A stretch of DNA of 64,000 nucleotides from Stieleria marina. GTDB lineage: Bacteria; Planctomycetota; Planctomycetia; Pirellulales; Pirellulaceae. The notes beneath the pieces were generated by a model. That model was not told the DNA's origin, did not search any database, and saw only the letters and a program-made list of their open reading frames with translations. This document shows positions 8,599 to 17,852 of this stretch, one piece after another; position 1 is the stretch's first letter, and each line of letters starts with the position of its first letter. The stretch lies in the NCBI GenBank assembly GCA_007741555.1, contig CP036526.1:868001-932000 (forward strand), given 5' to 3'. Position numbers and translations under genes: made by a program.

Positions 8599-9084
8599 AT
8601 GAACTTTTTAAATCAAACCGACTCGGATCAGCGACCGGCTGCTTCGCATCAAGTTTTCGCCTCCCGCCAAGCGGCAGAGACTTGTGAGATGACGCCAATG
8701 GTGGACGTTACCTTTTTGCTGTTGATCTTCTTTGTCGTGACAGCGTCTTTCCAAATGCAAAAATCGATTGGTATGCCGATGGCACCCAGCGAAGTACCAG
8801 GCCTGGTGGCCGAACCGCCGCCGGAATTGGCCGAACTGGAATTGCGAGTCGATCAGGCGGGGACGTTTCGTGTGTTGGCATCGCAGTGGCAGTGCGAAAC
8901 GCCAAGCAAACAGACATTAATCACCCAATTAAAACAGTGGCGTCGCAATCGACCCGATCATGCTTCGTTGTTAGTCGCTTTCGACGAAAATACGCGGCTT
9001 CAGTCGCTGGTCGACGCGATGGACGCCGGGACTTTGGCGGGTTTTCAAAAGCTTCGTGTGCAATCCTTTACAGAGTTTCCGTAG
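8599..9084 (+). CDS. ExbD/TolR-type protein 3
   Basis: 161 residues from the ATG at 8599. An in-frame TTG at 8587 would overlap the previous gene; ATG preceded by AGGAG at 8581-8585 is preferred. It has the signature EMTPMVDVTFLLLIFFVV with the key Asp at residue 36. The periplasmic part resembles that of ExbD 2: both carry LAEL/LDQVEL-type strands, W.(C/A)ETP.KQ.LI..LK and LQ.LVD.MDAGT.AG. ExbD 2 and 3 are therefore a recent pair and could form a heterodimer inside one ExbB ring. Confidence 0.9.
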   Translation: MNFLNQTDSDQRPAASHQVFASRQAAETCEMTPMVDVTFLLLIFFVVTASFQMQKSIGMPMAPSEVPGLVAEPPPELAELELRVDQAGTFRVLASQWQCETPSKQTLITQLKQWRRNRPDHASLLVAFDENTRLQSLVDAMDAGTLAGFQKLRVQSFTEFP

Positions 9085-9182
9085 TCAGTGTTTTGATGCC
9101 TGATCAAATGCTTGACGACTCACTCTTTTCCAAACACAGCGTCTCCTCTTCCTCATCTGCTAACCGTTAATCGATAAAAGAC

Positions 9183-12100
9183 ATGCTTGCCAAGGAACTG
9201 ATTGATCAGCTTGAACGTCGCGGACTGCTTGACCAAGAAATCATCGAAGCGCTCCGCGAACAGTTGGATCAGGGAGGAACGCGAATCACGCCCGAAGCGG
9301 TCGCGAAATTGCTGGTTGATAATGGTCAACTGACGCGGTTTCAAGCAACCAAACTGATTGGTGAAATCCGTTCCGGCGAGTACTCCGATTCTGATGAAGC
9401 GGAAGTGGCCGAAGATGACGATCTGGCGTTGTTTGCCGATGAAGGCGAAGAGGTCTTTGAGGTCGAAGCCGAACCGGAAGTCGTCGAAGCAGTCGAAGTC
9501 GAAGCCGTTGAGGTGGAAGCTGTCGAAGCAGTCGCAGTCGAAGAAGCCGGTAGTGTCGGCGATGCGATGTCCGCTGAGGGCGCCGACCGACCGGTTCGTC
9601 GTTCGGCGCGGCCCAAACCACCGGAAGCAAAGTCGGTGTGGGATTCGTTCAAGATCTACGGCTACGCGGGCATCATCGGCTTGTTGTTGCTGTCCGGCGG
9701 TGGTTTGTACTTCGTGCTTTCACGCGGTGACGCGGACGACGCGATCGAAGTCGCCAACAAACTTTATAACCAGCAAAATTACGCTGGAGCACAGGATCAG
9801 TACATCGGTTTTTTGGCTTCGTTTGGCGAAGAAAATCAGTACTCGTCGATCTCGCGGACGCGAATTCGGATGTGTGAACTGTATCGGGCCTCGACGATGA
9901 GCGACCCGACGCGGGCATTGGATTTGGCAGACGAAATCTTGCCGGAGATCGAAAACGAAGAAGGCATGGAACAGGAACGCGGCAATCTAGCTGCGCTGCT
10001 GGTCGATATCGCGGACAACATTGCGGAAAAGGCCAATGATGCTTCCGAAACCGACGTCAAGAAAGAATTGCTCGGACGGCTGAACGAACAAATCACGCTG
10101 ATGGACAATCCGATGTACATGACGTCGTCGATGCGTGCGACGTTGTCATCACGATTGACAGCGGTCGAAGAAGCACGCAAGCGAATCGAACGCGATATCA
10201 GCCGTAACTTGAAGTTGGACAAAGCGGTTGTGGATATGAAAACCGCGTTGGATGCAAAGAAAACAAAGGAAGCGTACGACATTCGGTTCGAACTGCTTCG
10301 CGACTTCCCCGAGTTAGAATCCGACAGTCGTGTTGTCGAACTGGTGAAGTCCGCCAGCGGTATTCAAGAAACTCTGGTGACTGCATCAACCAAATTGCCC
10401 AAGACGATCACGGGAGAGCGGGAGGCAGAGTCGATTCGGTCCATCGTTTTGGCCGCACGGTTTGGAAAAGATGTACCGAGTCTTTCTGACGAAGTGTTGT
10501 ATTTGCGTGCGGGCGGTTCGGTGCTCGCTTTCAACGCCGGAAACGGAAAACTGCTTTGGCGATCGTTCGTTGGTTATGGTCAAGCTCACGCACCCGTGCG
10601 ATTAGAAGGCGGCGCGGGCGTGTTGTTAAGCGAATCAGCCAAGTTGGAGATTCAACGTCACAAAGGCGAAGACGGCAGCCTTCGATGGCGTTCGCAGATC
10701 GGCGAACCGTTTAGCGAACCGATTGCGATTCGCGACGATGTGTATGTGGCAACCCGGTCGGGAACCCTTTTGCTTTTGGATGCCGAAAGCGGTGATGCGA
10801 AATGGTCGGCGAAAATTCCGCAACCATTGGACGTCGGACCAGGCGTCGACACTCGCGCGAACTTTGCGTTCGTGCCGGGCAACCACAGCAATCTTTACGT
10901 TTTGAATACCCGCAATGGTTCCTGCATCGATAGCTTTTATCTTGGACACGGCGACGGAACGATCGTCGTTCCGCCAGTTCCGCTTTTGGGTCACTTGTTC
11001 GTGATCGAAAACGCCGCCGCGGACTACGCTCGTGTTCATATCCTGAAAATCGCCGAAGACGGCACCCTGACTAAAGCGCAGGATTCTGTGCGAATGACGG
11101 GCAATGTGAAAATCAAACCGATCATCATTCAGCAACGTCGATTGATCGTATTGACCGACCGTGGTCAAGTTTCCGTCTACGACGTGGAACCCACGGCCGA
11201 AACAGAGCAGGTAACGGTGGTGGCCAGGCAATTGGCGTCATACGACGAACCCACGTCGACACAAATGGCGGTCGGCAAGAGCCAGATGTGGATTACAGGA
11301 ACTCGGATTGGTCGCTACGAATTGCAGATCAACACCGGGCGAGTGGTTCCCGATTGGTTCAAGCACGAGGGTGATACGTTCATCGGCGAACCGTTCGCGA
11401 CTGACGACGCGCTGATTCACGCTCGTATCTTGCGCGGAACATCGGGCGTGCGGGTGATGGCGGTCGAACCAAAAACGGGAGTCGAAATTTGGCGAAACGA
11501 CGTCGCGGTTCCGATCGCGATGATCACTCAAAGCGATTCTGGATTGCATGCCACTACCAGCCAAGCAGGACTCTTTTTGTTGGATCGCGAATCACTGGCA
11601 AGCGGCACAACCGAAGGCCCGATCGAAAATCCGGGGGGCGACGGAGTGGCGATGCGATTTGAAAATCCAGTGCGAGTCAACGATGACGTTCGCGTTCTGG
11701 TGAACCAAGAAACCAGCGAACAGATTGCGGTTTACGATCCAACGCGTTCACGCGAAAAACTTCGCTTGGTCACGCTGAGCTTGCCCGATGGCGATTTGTC
11801 TGGCGGCGCGGTCTTTTCGGGCGGAGGACTTTTCATGCCGCTGGATTCAGGACGCACGGCACTAATGGCATTCCAAACAGGCAAACGTCTTGGGAGTCCG
11901 TTTCAACCGGTCAGCGATCCTGTCGGCAAGATGAAGTGGACCAATCCCGTGATCTTGTCTGATGATGCTGACCAAGTCGTGATCGCCGACAGCCGCAAAG
12001 CGATTTATCGATTGCGGGTCGGCGAGAACATTCGCGATTTGGCGTCCGGCACGATCGACAACGAATTGCTGGGGCTGCTGGCGGGCGTTGGCAGTACTGC

Positions 12101-12527
12101 CATTGGCGCAACAGCAGGACCATCCGCTGACTTTGTTGTTGGCTATGACATGGGTAGTTTGGCAGAAAAATTCAAGACGCTCTTGGATGGACGTGTCACC
12201 TGGGGGCCAGTTTCGGTTGGCGGTTTGGCAGTGTTACAGACCGACGACCAAAAGATGCGCGCTTATGACGAAAACGGTTCCCAGCAGTTTGCGGTCGCGT
12301 TGCCAGAGGGACGCCCTGTCGGTGCTCCGGTCGTAGCTGGCGACAAACTGATTGTCAGTGGCACTACCGGTTGGATCGTCGTGGTTGATTCTGCGTCGGG
12401 ACAGATCGTCGGACAAACAGACATTGGTCAGCCGATTTCGGCAGCTCCGTTACCCGCTGGCCCGCGTTTGCTGGTTCCAGGTGCCGAAGGCGTGGTCTAC
12501 ATCGTGCCGATGCCGTCGAACAATTAG
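9183..12527 (+). CDS. Membrane-anchored PQQ-type beta-propeller protein of the ExbBD cluster
   Basis: 1114 residues. Residues 1-65 form a small helical domain (LIDQLERRGLLDQE..LLVDNGQLTRFQATKLIGE) of a type seen in planctomycete kinases and signalling proteins. A Glu/Val/Ala repeat linker (EAVEVEAVEVEAVEAV) follows, then one transmembrane helix at about 158-179. Next comes a helical tetratricopeptide-like region at about 185-400 (ANKLYNQQNYAGAQDQY). From about 430 to the end there are PQQ-type blades such as LLLLDAESGDAKWSAKIP, VLAFNAGNGKLLW and GWIVVVDSASGQIVG. The layout puts the propeller outside the cytoplasm. It lies 98 bp after exbD 3 and is likely a structural or sensing partner of the channel. 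No quinone-binding residue was assigned. Confidence 0.8.
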   Translation: MLAKELIDQLERRGLLDQEIIEALREQLDQGGTRITPEAVAKLLVDNGQLTRFQATKLIGEIRSGEYSDSDEAEVAEDDDLALFADEGEEVFEVEAEPEVVEAVEVEAVEVEAVEAVAVEEAGSVGDAMSAEGADRPVRRSARPKPPEAKSVWDSFKIYGYAGIIGLLLLSGGGLYFVLSRGDADDAIEVANKLYNQQNYAGAQDQYIGFLASFGEENQYSSISRTRIRMCELYRASTMSDPTRALDLADEILPEIENEEGMEQERGNLAALLVDIADNIAEKANDASETDVKKELLGRLNEQITLMDNPMYMTSSMRATLSSRLTAVEEARKRIERDISRNLKLDKAVVDMKTALDAKKTKEAYDIRFELLRDFPELESDSRVVELVKSASGIQETLVTASTKLPKTITGEREAESIRSIVLAARFGKDVPSLSDEVLYLRAGGSVLAFNAGNGKLLWRSFVGYGQAHAPVRLEGGAGVLLSESAKLEIQRHKGEDGSLRWRSQIGEPFSEPIAIRDDVYVATRSGTLLLLDAESGDAKWSAKIPQPLDVGPGVDTRANFAFVPGNHSNLYVLNTRNGSCIDSFYLGHGDGTIVVPPVPLLGHLFVIENAAADYARVHILKIAEDGTLTKAQDSVRMTGNVKIKPIIIQQRRLIVLTDRGQVSVYDVEPTAETEQVTVVARQLASYDEPTSTQMAVGKSQMWITGTRIGRYELQINTGRVVPDWFKHEGDTFIGEPFATDDALIHARILRGTSGVRVMAVEPKTGVEIWRNDVAVPIAMITQSDSGLHATTSQAGLFLLDRESLASGTTEGPIENPGGDGVAMRFENPVRVNDDVRVLVNQETSEQIAVYDPTRSREKLRLVTLSLPDGDLSGGAVFSGGGLFMPLDSGRTALMAFQTGKRLGSPFQPVSDPVGKMKWTNPVILSDDADQVVIADSRKAIYRLRVGENIRDLASGTIDNELLGLLAGVGSTAIGATAGPSADFVVGYDMGSLAEKFKTLLDGRVTWGPVSVGGLAVLQTDDQKMRAYDENGSQQFAVALPEGRPVGAPVVAGDKLIVSGTTGWIVVVDSASGQIVGQTDIGQPISAAPLPAGPRLLVPGAEGVVYIVPMPSNN

Positions 12528-12558
12528 GCTTCCAAATCAAAAAGTTGAAGTAATTCGA

Positions 12559-14988
12559 ATGTTGAATGTTGGTTTGACGAAATTTTTCTCCGCGCCGGAT
12601 CCGGTCGACCGTCGACCAGGTGGTTGCGTAGGTGGTCGACCAGTTGGTCACGCAGCGGATCGATCGGCGCGCTTCGGCGCGCTGGCCTTGGTGATCGCGA
12701 TGTTGATGCCCTGTCTTGTGCAGGGCGATGCCAATGCGCAGGCGATCAACTACGCGGAATCGGGCCAGCCGGATCCCGTCGGTCTGGAGCTGTTGCAGGA
12801 GGAGCCGCACGACATTCTTTTCTTTACCGAAAAGTCGGGCGGTGGTTGGGCCAAGGTTCGGTTGTTGGAGTTGCCTGGTCGTAAGCTGCCCGCCAAGCCG
12901 ACCGGGATGCTGAAGTTCCAAGTGATCGACATCGAAGCCAAGTACTTTGCTGCAAAGTGGAACGAGATCGAAAAAGTTGATCTTTGGGAGATTCGTCTCG
13001 AACGCGAAACCAAAGAACGCATTGCAAACGGAGACTTTACCGGGGCGTACCCGTTCCTGTCCGTTTTGATTCGCGATTACCCCAATCGGCCCGGCTTGCG
13101 CGAAATGCGCTGCGATTATTTGTGGCGTGACGCGATCTCTCGCGCACGTAAAGGCTCTCGCGGAGCCACGCTGGCAATGTTGGAAGAATTGCGACGCTAC
13201 GCTCCGGAGTACAAACGAAGTGATGTTCTGAAAGCGATCAGTGGCACCACGAACCAGATCATGGAACGGTTGGTGAGCGAAGGAAAACTGGATCTGGCTC
13301 AGAAATTACTGGCGCGAATCGAGAAAGATTACGCAGACGAACGATTAGCTTCGATCGACAAGTGGAACGCCGAGTTTCTGAGGATGGCCACGGCCAAACG
13401 CAAAGAAGCGTTGGCCGCGCTCGAACAAAAAGATTACCGTCGTGCGAGGGTGTTCGCACGAGAGAGCGTCTACTTAAAGCCGAGTATCGAAGGCGGTAAC
13501 GAGCTGATCAAAAAGATTGATCAAATCTATCCCTTGGTCAACGTCGGCGTGTTGCAATCCGCGACCGTTTTTGAACCAACACGCATCGACAACTGGGCTT
13601 CGCGTCGTGCAGGCAGATTGCTCTACCGATCGATGTTTGAAATTCAGGGAGCAGGTCCCGAGGGCGGCGAGTACGACTTTATCTTTGGTGAGACGGATAT
13701 TAGCCCGGATCGAATGACGTTTGATCTGTTTCTTGAACAAGAGAAACTGGACGCTCCACTGAATCAGATCAACGCTTTCTTTCTCGCTGACATCATGTCG
13801 GCTCGAGCTCAACCGAACAAACAGGTGTATTTTCCTCCGTGGGCTGCGTCAATCATCGGAATCGGTTTGGATGGGCCCAAACATGTTGAATGTAAATTGC
13901 GGCGACCCCACGTCTTGCCGCAAAGTTTGCTGCAGCTAACGGTTGATGCAAGTTGGTTTGGTGGAAAGAAAGGGGGACCGACGGGCGACTACCGTCAGGA
14001 TGTGGTCGAAGGAAACCTGACTCGGTTCACGCTCGCTGAGAAACCAAAAGTCGAAACCAAGCCTCGGGAGATCGTCGAAGTACGTGTCGATTCAGCATCC
14101 AAGGCAGTCAGCATGTTGTTGCAGGGTGAACTGGACGTTTTGGATCAGTTGTTTCCCGCCGATGCCATTCGGCTCAAGAAAAGTCGCAACGTTCGTGTGT
14201 CGACGTATCCTTTGCCGACCGTTCACATGTTGGTGCCGTGTTCGGATCATGTCTTCGTTGCCAACAAAACGTTTCGACGCGGACTGTTGTACGGGATCAG
14301 TCGCGAAGACATTTTGAAAGGCGAACTGCTGGAACAAATGGAACTGGAAGGCTGCCGAGTCATTTCGGGACCATTCCCGGCGGGAATGGAAATGAATGAT
14401 CCGTTGGGTTACGCCTACGACCAGTCCATCGAACCTCGCCGCTATGAACCAAGTCTTGCGAAGCTGCTGGCTACGGTGGCCGGTAACCAGATGCGAATGG
14501 ATGCTGAGAGAAAGAAATTGGAGCCGCCCAAGATGACGCCGATTCGTCTAGCGTTTCCCGCAGACAATCTCTCTCGCGTCGCTTGTGAAGCGATCCGCTC
14601 CCAATGGTTGATGATGGATTTGGAAGTCGAATTGGTACAGCTTCCGATCGGGCGAACTTATCCCGACGAAGGCACGGCTGACATTGTCTATGTCGCAGCA
14701 GCTGTTTGGGAACCCATTATCGATGCACGGCGTCTCTTGGGGCCCGAGGGGCTCGCTCGCAGTGAAAGCCAGATGGTAGGGCTCGGTTTGCGACGATTAG
14801 AAGAAGCAAAGAATTGGAAAGAAGTACGAGACCGCTTGCTCGATTTGCATTCGATCACGCATCACGAATTACCCATCATGCCGCTGTGGCAATTAGTCGA
14901 TTCATATGCGTATCGACGGCAGTTGGTGGGCGTTGGCAATGACATTGTTTCGTTGTATCAAAATGCAGAAAACTGGCGACTGGATTAA
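12559..14988 (+). CDS. Secreted SBP5-type (peptide/nickel ABC) solute-binding protein, orphan
   Basis: 809 residues from the ATG at 12559; the open frame reaches upstream into the previous gene but only this start gives a signal peptide (ALALVIAMLMPCLVQGDANAQA). Residues 80-330 form an extra N-terminal helical region. The C-terminal part is the family 5 extracellular solute-binding fold: VFEPTRIDNWASRRAGRLLYRSM, then RRGLLYGISREDIL, DPLGYAYDQS, and a closing LHSITHHELPIMPLWQ typical of DppA/OppA. No ABC permease or ATPase gene is near. It is placed 31 bp after the propeller gene, and probably has been recruited to bind a ligand for the ExbBD-coupled system. Confidence 0.75.
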   Translation: MLNVGLTKFFSAPDPVDRRPGGCVGGRPVGHAADRSARFGALALVIAMLMPCLVQGDANAQAINYAESGQPDPVGLELLQEEPHDILFFTEKSGGGWAKVRLLELPGRKLPAKPTGMLKFQVIDIEAKYFAAKWNEIEKVDLWEIRLERETKERIANGDFTGAYPFLSVLIRDYPNRPGLREMRCDYLWRDAISRARKGSRGATLAMLEELRRYAPEYKRSDVLKAISGTTNQIMERLVSEGKLDLAQKLLARIEKDYADERLASIDKWNAEFLRMATAKRKEALAALEQKDYRRARVFARESVYLKPSIEGGNELIKKIDQIYPLVNVGVLQSATVFEPTRIDNWASRRAGRLLYRSMFEIQGAGPEGGEYDFIFGETDISPDRMTFDLFLEQEKLDAPLNQINAFFLADIMSARAQPNKQVYFPPWAASIIGIGLDGPKHVECKLRRPHVLPQSLLQLTVDASWFGGKKGGPTGDYRQDVVEGNLTRFTLAEKPKVETKPREIVEVRVDSASKAVSMLLQGELDVLDQLFPADAIRLKKSRNVRVSTYPLPTVHMLVPCSDHVFVANKTFRRGLLYGISREDILKGELLEQMELEGCRVISGPFPAGMEMNDPLGYAYDQSIEPRRYEPSLAKLLATVAGNQMRMDAERKKLEPPKMTPIRLAFPADNLSRVACEAIRSQWLMMDLEVELVQLPIGRTYPDEGTADIVYVAAAVWEPIIDARRLLGPEGLARSESQMVGLGLRRLEEAKNWKEVRDRLLDLHSITHHELPIMPLWQLVDSYAYRRQLVGVGNDIVSLYQNAENWRLD

Positions 14989-14990
14989 CA

Positions 14991-17261
14991 ATGGTAATGG
15001 TGATCGATATCAATGAACAACAAAGTGTCTGCCGCCCATTGCCCAGGTGTTGCAAGCGGTTGCTGCTAGGATGCGCCGTTTGGGCACTGTCGTTGGCGTT
15101 TTCGTGTCATGTCGGTTACGCCGACACGCAAGCGGAGCCAGACGACGCCAGTAGTGCTACGCCGCCCGCCGCTGGCGGCGCGAATGGTGCGCCGGTTGCT
15201 AGCGCCCCAGCAAATACCAGCACACCCGAAAATGGTGCCGCTCCTGGCGATGGCGTCTCTCCGTCGGGCAGTTCCGATGCATCGGACGCGGCTGAGGAAT
15301 TCGTGGTGGTGCAACCTTGGGACTTTGATCCGTACCGGGTCTTGGTCTGGGTGGTATCAGACGATCCAAGTATCAATGCCCAATCGATTGAAAAGCCTGT
15401 GCGTTCTTATTTGGATCGGCACTATTCAGCGATTTGGCGATTGACGGTTGCAGATGCGCCGGTGGCTGTCGCGTCGATGGCAGCGCGGGGCATGGAGCAT
15501 TTGACGTTTGATAGTATCGCTGCTTCCGATCCAGTCATTGCGCTCAAACGTGATCACAAAGACGCGGTCCGCATCCGATCCAGCGCAGATCTGAAGCAGT
15601 ACGTTCAATCCATTCATGCCACGAGAGGTTTGATTGAATCAGTCAAACGTCGCGGCACGGACGTCGGGAACGAAACGCTTGACGGTGCGGTACAGAAATT
15701 CTCAGCGACAGATGGCGATGCGATCGCGGTGCAAGCCATGTGGGCCGAAGTGGGCACCGAAGCACTTCTGTTGACACGCGGCCAAGCGATGACACTTGAG
15801 AACCCTGACGCGAAGCTAATTGATTTGCCGGTTGCGAACTTGGTTTCTACGTCGGTCGATGAGTACGACAAGATTTTTGTGGTGTCGATTGATGGCACTA
15901 CCACGCCCGGCAAAGTGAACGTCGTCGAATTCAGTACGCTGATGCGCTACTTTGGCAAACCGGTTCGCGAGGATTTTTTGGCCAAGTCAGATGTCGCCGC
16001 CGCAATCGGGCGCGGATTGTCGGTTGCTTTTTCACCGGAGCTACGAATCGATGATGCTGGATTAAAAGGAGCTCGCGGGCTTCTGCGTGCTGGCGGATTG
16101 ATTTTGGATGATGAGTCGCCTGCTCGCGTTGGCCCTGGCCAAGTGTTGCTGCCAATGGTGCGTAAGAACGATCGAAACGGCCGGCCCATCATGATCGGGC
16201 CTTTGGATTGGGCTTTTCTTTTGAGCACGCAATTCAAAGGCAAAATTGGATCGATCGAAAATGACAAGGTTCTGCTGGAGCAGGGATCCAGGGATGGTGC
16301 AGCTACTGGAGTGGTTTTGGTCGTCCAGGGAAAAGACAAAGCGGGCAAACCGGTAGAGAGTCGTATCCGAATTGACAAAGTCGATAAAGAATCCGCCACT
16401 TGCTTGTTGATCTCAGGCCCGGTTCCTGTGCCCGGTGACCCGTTCGAGGAAGACTTGAGCGTCAACGTGCGGATGGAGTTTTACTCCGGACGCGCCGGTG
16501 GATTGCAGGGCCGACAGAATGATCGCACATTCCGGCGTGCGCTTTTGATCGAGCCGCGAGGGAGTGAGACGTTGGTTCGCCTGCACGCCAAAGGCGACCC
16601 CGATTTTCCTTTGATCGGTTACGAACTATACGAAAAGGAACTGTATTCGACGAAGATGACGTTCGTTGGTCGTACGGACTGGAATGGGCGGCTGAATGTG
16701 ACGGTGACAAAGGACCCCCTGCGATTGTTGTACGTCAAGAATGGCGGCGCGGTGCTGGCACGATTACCGATCGTTCCCGGTTACGATTCTCACGCGGTCG
16801 CTGATTTGACGGGCGACGATATGCGTCTGCAAGCAGAGGCGTACGTCAATGGCGTCGCCAATGCGATCGTGGACTTGGTTGCGATCCGAAAACTCTTGGG
16901 GGCTCGCATCCGCAATCGACTTCGCAAGGGGCAGCTGGACGAAGCCAAGGAACTTCTGGTGGCCTTGCGAGATCAGCCGACCAAAGACATTCTGAGCGGC
17001 GATCTGGAAAAGAAGCAAGCGTATTTCTTAAAAGAAATCGGCAGCCGAAACGCAAATGCTCGGCGCAAAGTCGACAACATGTTTTCGTCGACTCGCGAGA
17101 TGTTGGATACTCAGATCACGCAGCGAGACATTCGCGAGATCGAAGAGGACTTTATTCGTGCTCAGAGCAATGGCGGGAAATTGCCGGATGACCCGATCGA
17201 TCCCGACGCAGTGGATTCATCCGTCAACGAAGTCCCCGTCGAAGAACCCAAGAAAAAGTAG
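14991..17261 (+). CDS. Large secreted protein of unknown function ending the ExbBD cluster
   Basis: 756 residues, starting 2 bp after the stop of the solute-binding protein, so tightly coupled. A second in-frame ATG lies 6 bp further in. The N-terminus has a signal peptide (LLLGCAVWALSLAFSCHVGYA), then a disordered Ala/Pro/Ser/Gly segment to about 105. The body is mixed alpha/beta, with WDFDPYRVLVWVVSDDPSI at its start and a C-terminal helical region (about 620-735) rich in charged residues, suggesting coiled coil. No family was recognised. The end is 9 bp from the stop of the convergent cold-shock gene. Confidence 0.7.
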   Translation: MVMVIDINEQQSVCRPLPRCCKRLLLGCAVWALSLAFSCHVGYADTQAEPDDASSATPPAAGGANGAPVASAPANTSTPENGAAPGDGVSPSGSSDASDAAEEFVVVQPWDFDPYRVLVWVVSDDPSINAQSIEKPVRSYLDRHYSAIWRLTVADAPVAVASMAARGMEHLTFDSIAASDPVIALKRDHKDAVRIRSSADLKQYVQSIHATRGLIESVKRRGTDVGNETLDGAVQKFSATDGDAIAVQAMWAEVGTEALLLTRGQAMTLENPDAKLIDLPVANLVSTSVDEYDKIFVVSIDGTTTPGKVNVVEFSTLMRYFGKPVREDFLAKSDVAAAIGRGLSVAFSPELRIDDAGLKGARGLLRAGGLILDDESPARVGPGQVLLPMVRKNDRNGRPIMIGPLDWAFLLSTQFKGKIGSIENDKVLLEQGSRDGAATGVVLVVQGKDKAGKPVESRIRIDKVDKESATCLLISGPVPVPGDPFEEDLSVNVRMEFYSGRAGGLQGRQNDRTFRRALLIEPRGSETLVRLHAKGDPDFPLIGYELYEKELYSTKMTFVGRTDWNGRLNVTVTKDPLRLLYVKNGGAVLARLPIVPGYDSHAVADLTGDDMRLQAEAYVNGVANAIVDLVAIRKLLGARIRNRLRKGQLDEAKELLVALRDQPTKDILSGDLEKKQAYFLKEIGSRNANARRKVDNMFSSTREMLDTQITQRDIREIEEDFIRAQSNGGKLPDDPIDPDAVDSSVNEVPVEEPKKK

Positions 17262-17270
17262 CCGCTTAGC

Positions 17271-17822
17271 CTAGGACTTGTCGCGCCAAGTAGGTCGTTT
17301 ACGACGAGCTTTGGGGTGATGGTTGATGATATTGAATGTGGCGTCGCGTCCCGACAGCTTGCGACCGCGAGGTCGTTCGGACGGGCGGACGATCTTGGTT
17401 CTCAGTTTGTTCTGAGTGCGAAAAATCTCTTCGTCCAATTCAAACTCGACCCATAGATCCATCTCGATCGGGACGTTTTCAGTTCGTTCGCCTTTGGTGA
17501 CTTTGCCGTCGAACGTCGTGAAGTGAAAGAAGACGTCGTCGCGGAAGTTTTCGGATTCAATGAATCCAAAGTTTTCTTCCTCTCGCAGAAACTTGATCAT
17601 CCCCAAGTGCCGACGCTGAATCGGAAATCGCTTTTGTCCGCGCGGCTCGTCTTCAGGGTAGGCATTGATGGGCGGAGGCACCGGCGGTTTTCTTGCCGGA
17701 CGTCCAGGCGGTCGAGCCCCGGCAGGTTTTGCATCCCCGGGTTTAACGTGTCGTTGGGGACGGTCTGATTCGGGCACTGATTCGGTCACAAGGCGATTCG
17801 AGAAAGGCTTGTCGAGAGACAA
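17271..17822 (-). CDS. Cold-shock-domain protein with Pro-rich N-terminus
   Basis: 183 residues. The middle part is a single-stranded nucleic-acid-binding cold-shock domain at about 70-145: GMIKFLREEENFGFIES (RNP1-like NFGFI) and DDVFFHFTTF (RNP2-like VFFHF). It is longer than the 65-70-residue stand-alone CspA type. Upstream is a disordered Pro/Arg-rich stretch (PPGRPARKPPVPPP); downstream is a basic tail. The start is uncertain: the first codon here is TTG, an in-frame GTG lies 33 bp in, and a stop lies 18 bp upstream. It follows yqgE by 30 bp on the same strand, so the two are probably co-transcribed. Likely role: RNA chaperone or regulator. Confidence 0.78.
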   Translation of the reverse strand: MSLDKPFSNRLVTESVPESDRPQRHVKPGDAKPAGARPPGRPARKPPVPPPINAYPEDEPRGQKRFPIQRRHLGMIKFLREEENFGFIESENFRDDVFFHFTTFDGKVTKGERTENVPIEMDLWVEFELDEEIFRTQNKLRTKIVRPSERPRGRKLSGRDATFNIINHHPKARRKRPTWRDKS

Positions 17823-17852
17823 GAAGAAGCGAGAGGATTATTCAATCCAAAC

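Noticed and set aside
9478-9555. Glu/Val/Ala repeat in the propeller gene as a CRISPR-like or satellite repeat
   Set aside because: It is a coding low-complexity linker (GTCGAAGCN-type codons) in frame with the flanking domains.
12352-12558. Upstream extension of the solute-binding protein
   Set aside because: It overlaps the propeller gene in another frame and puts the signal peptide about 150 residues in; ATG at 12559 is better.
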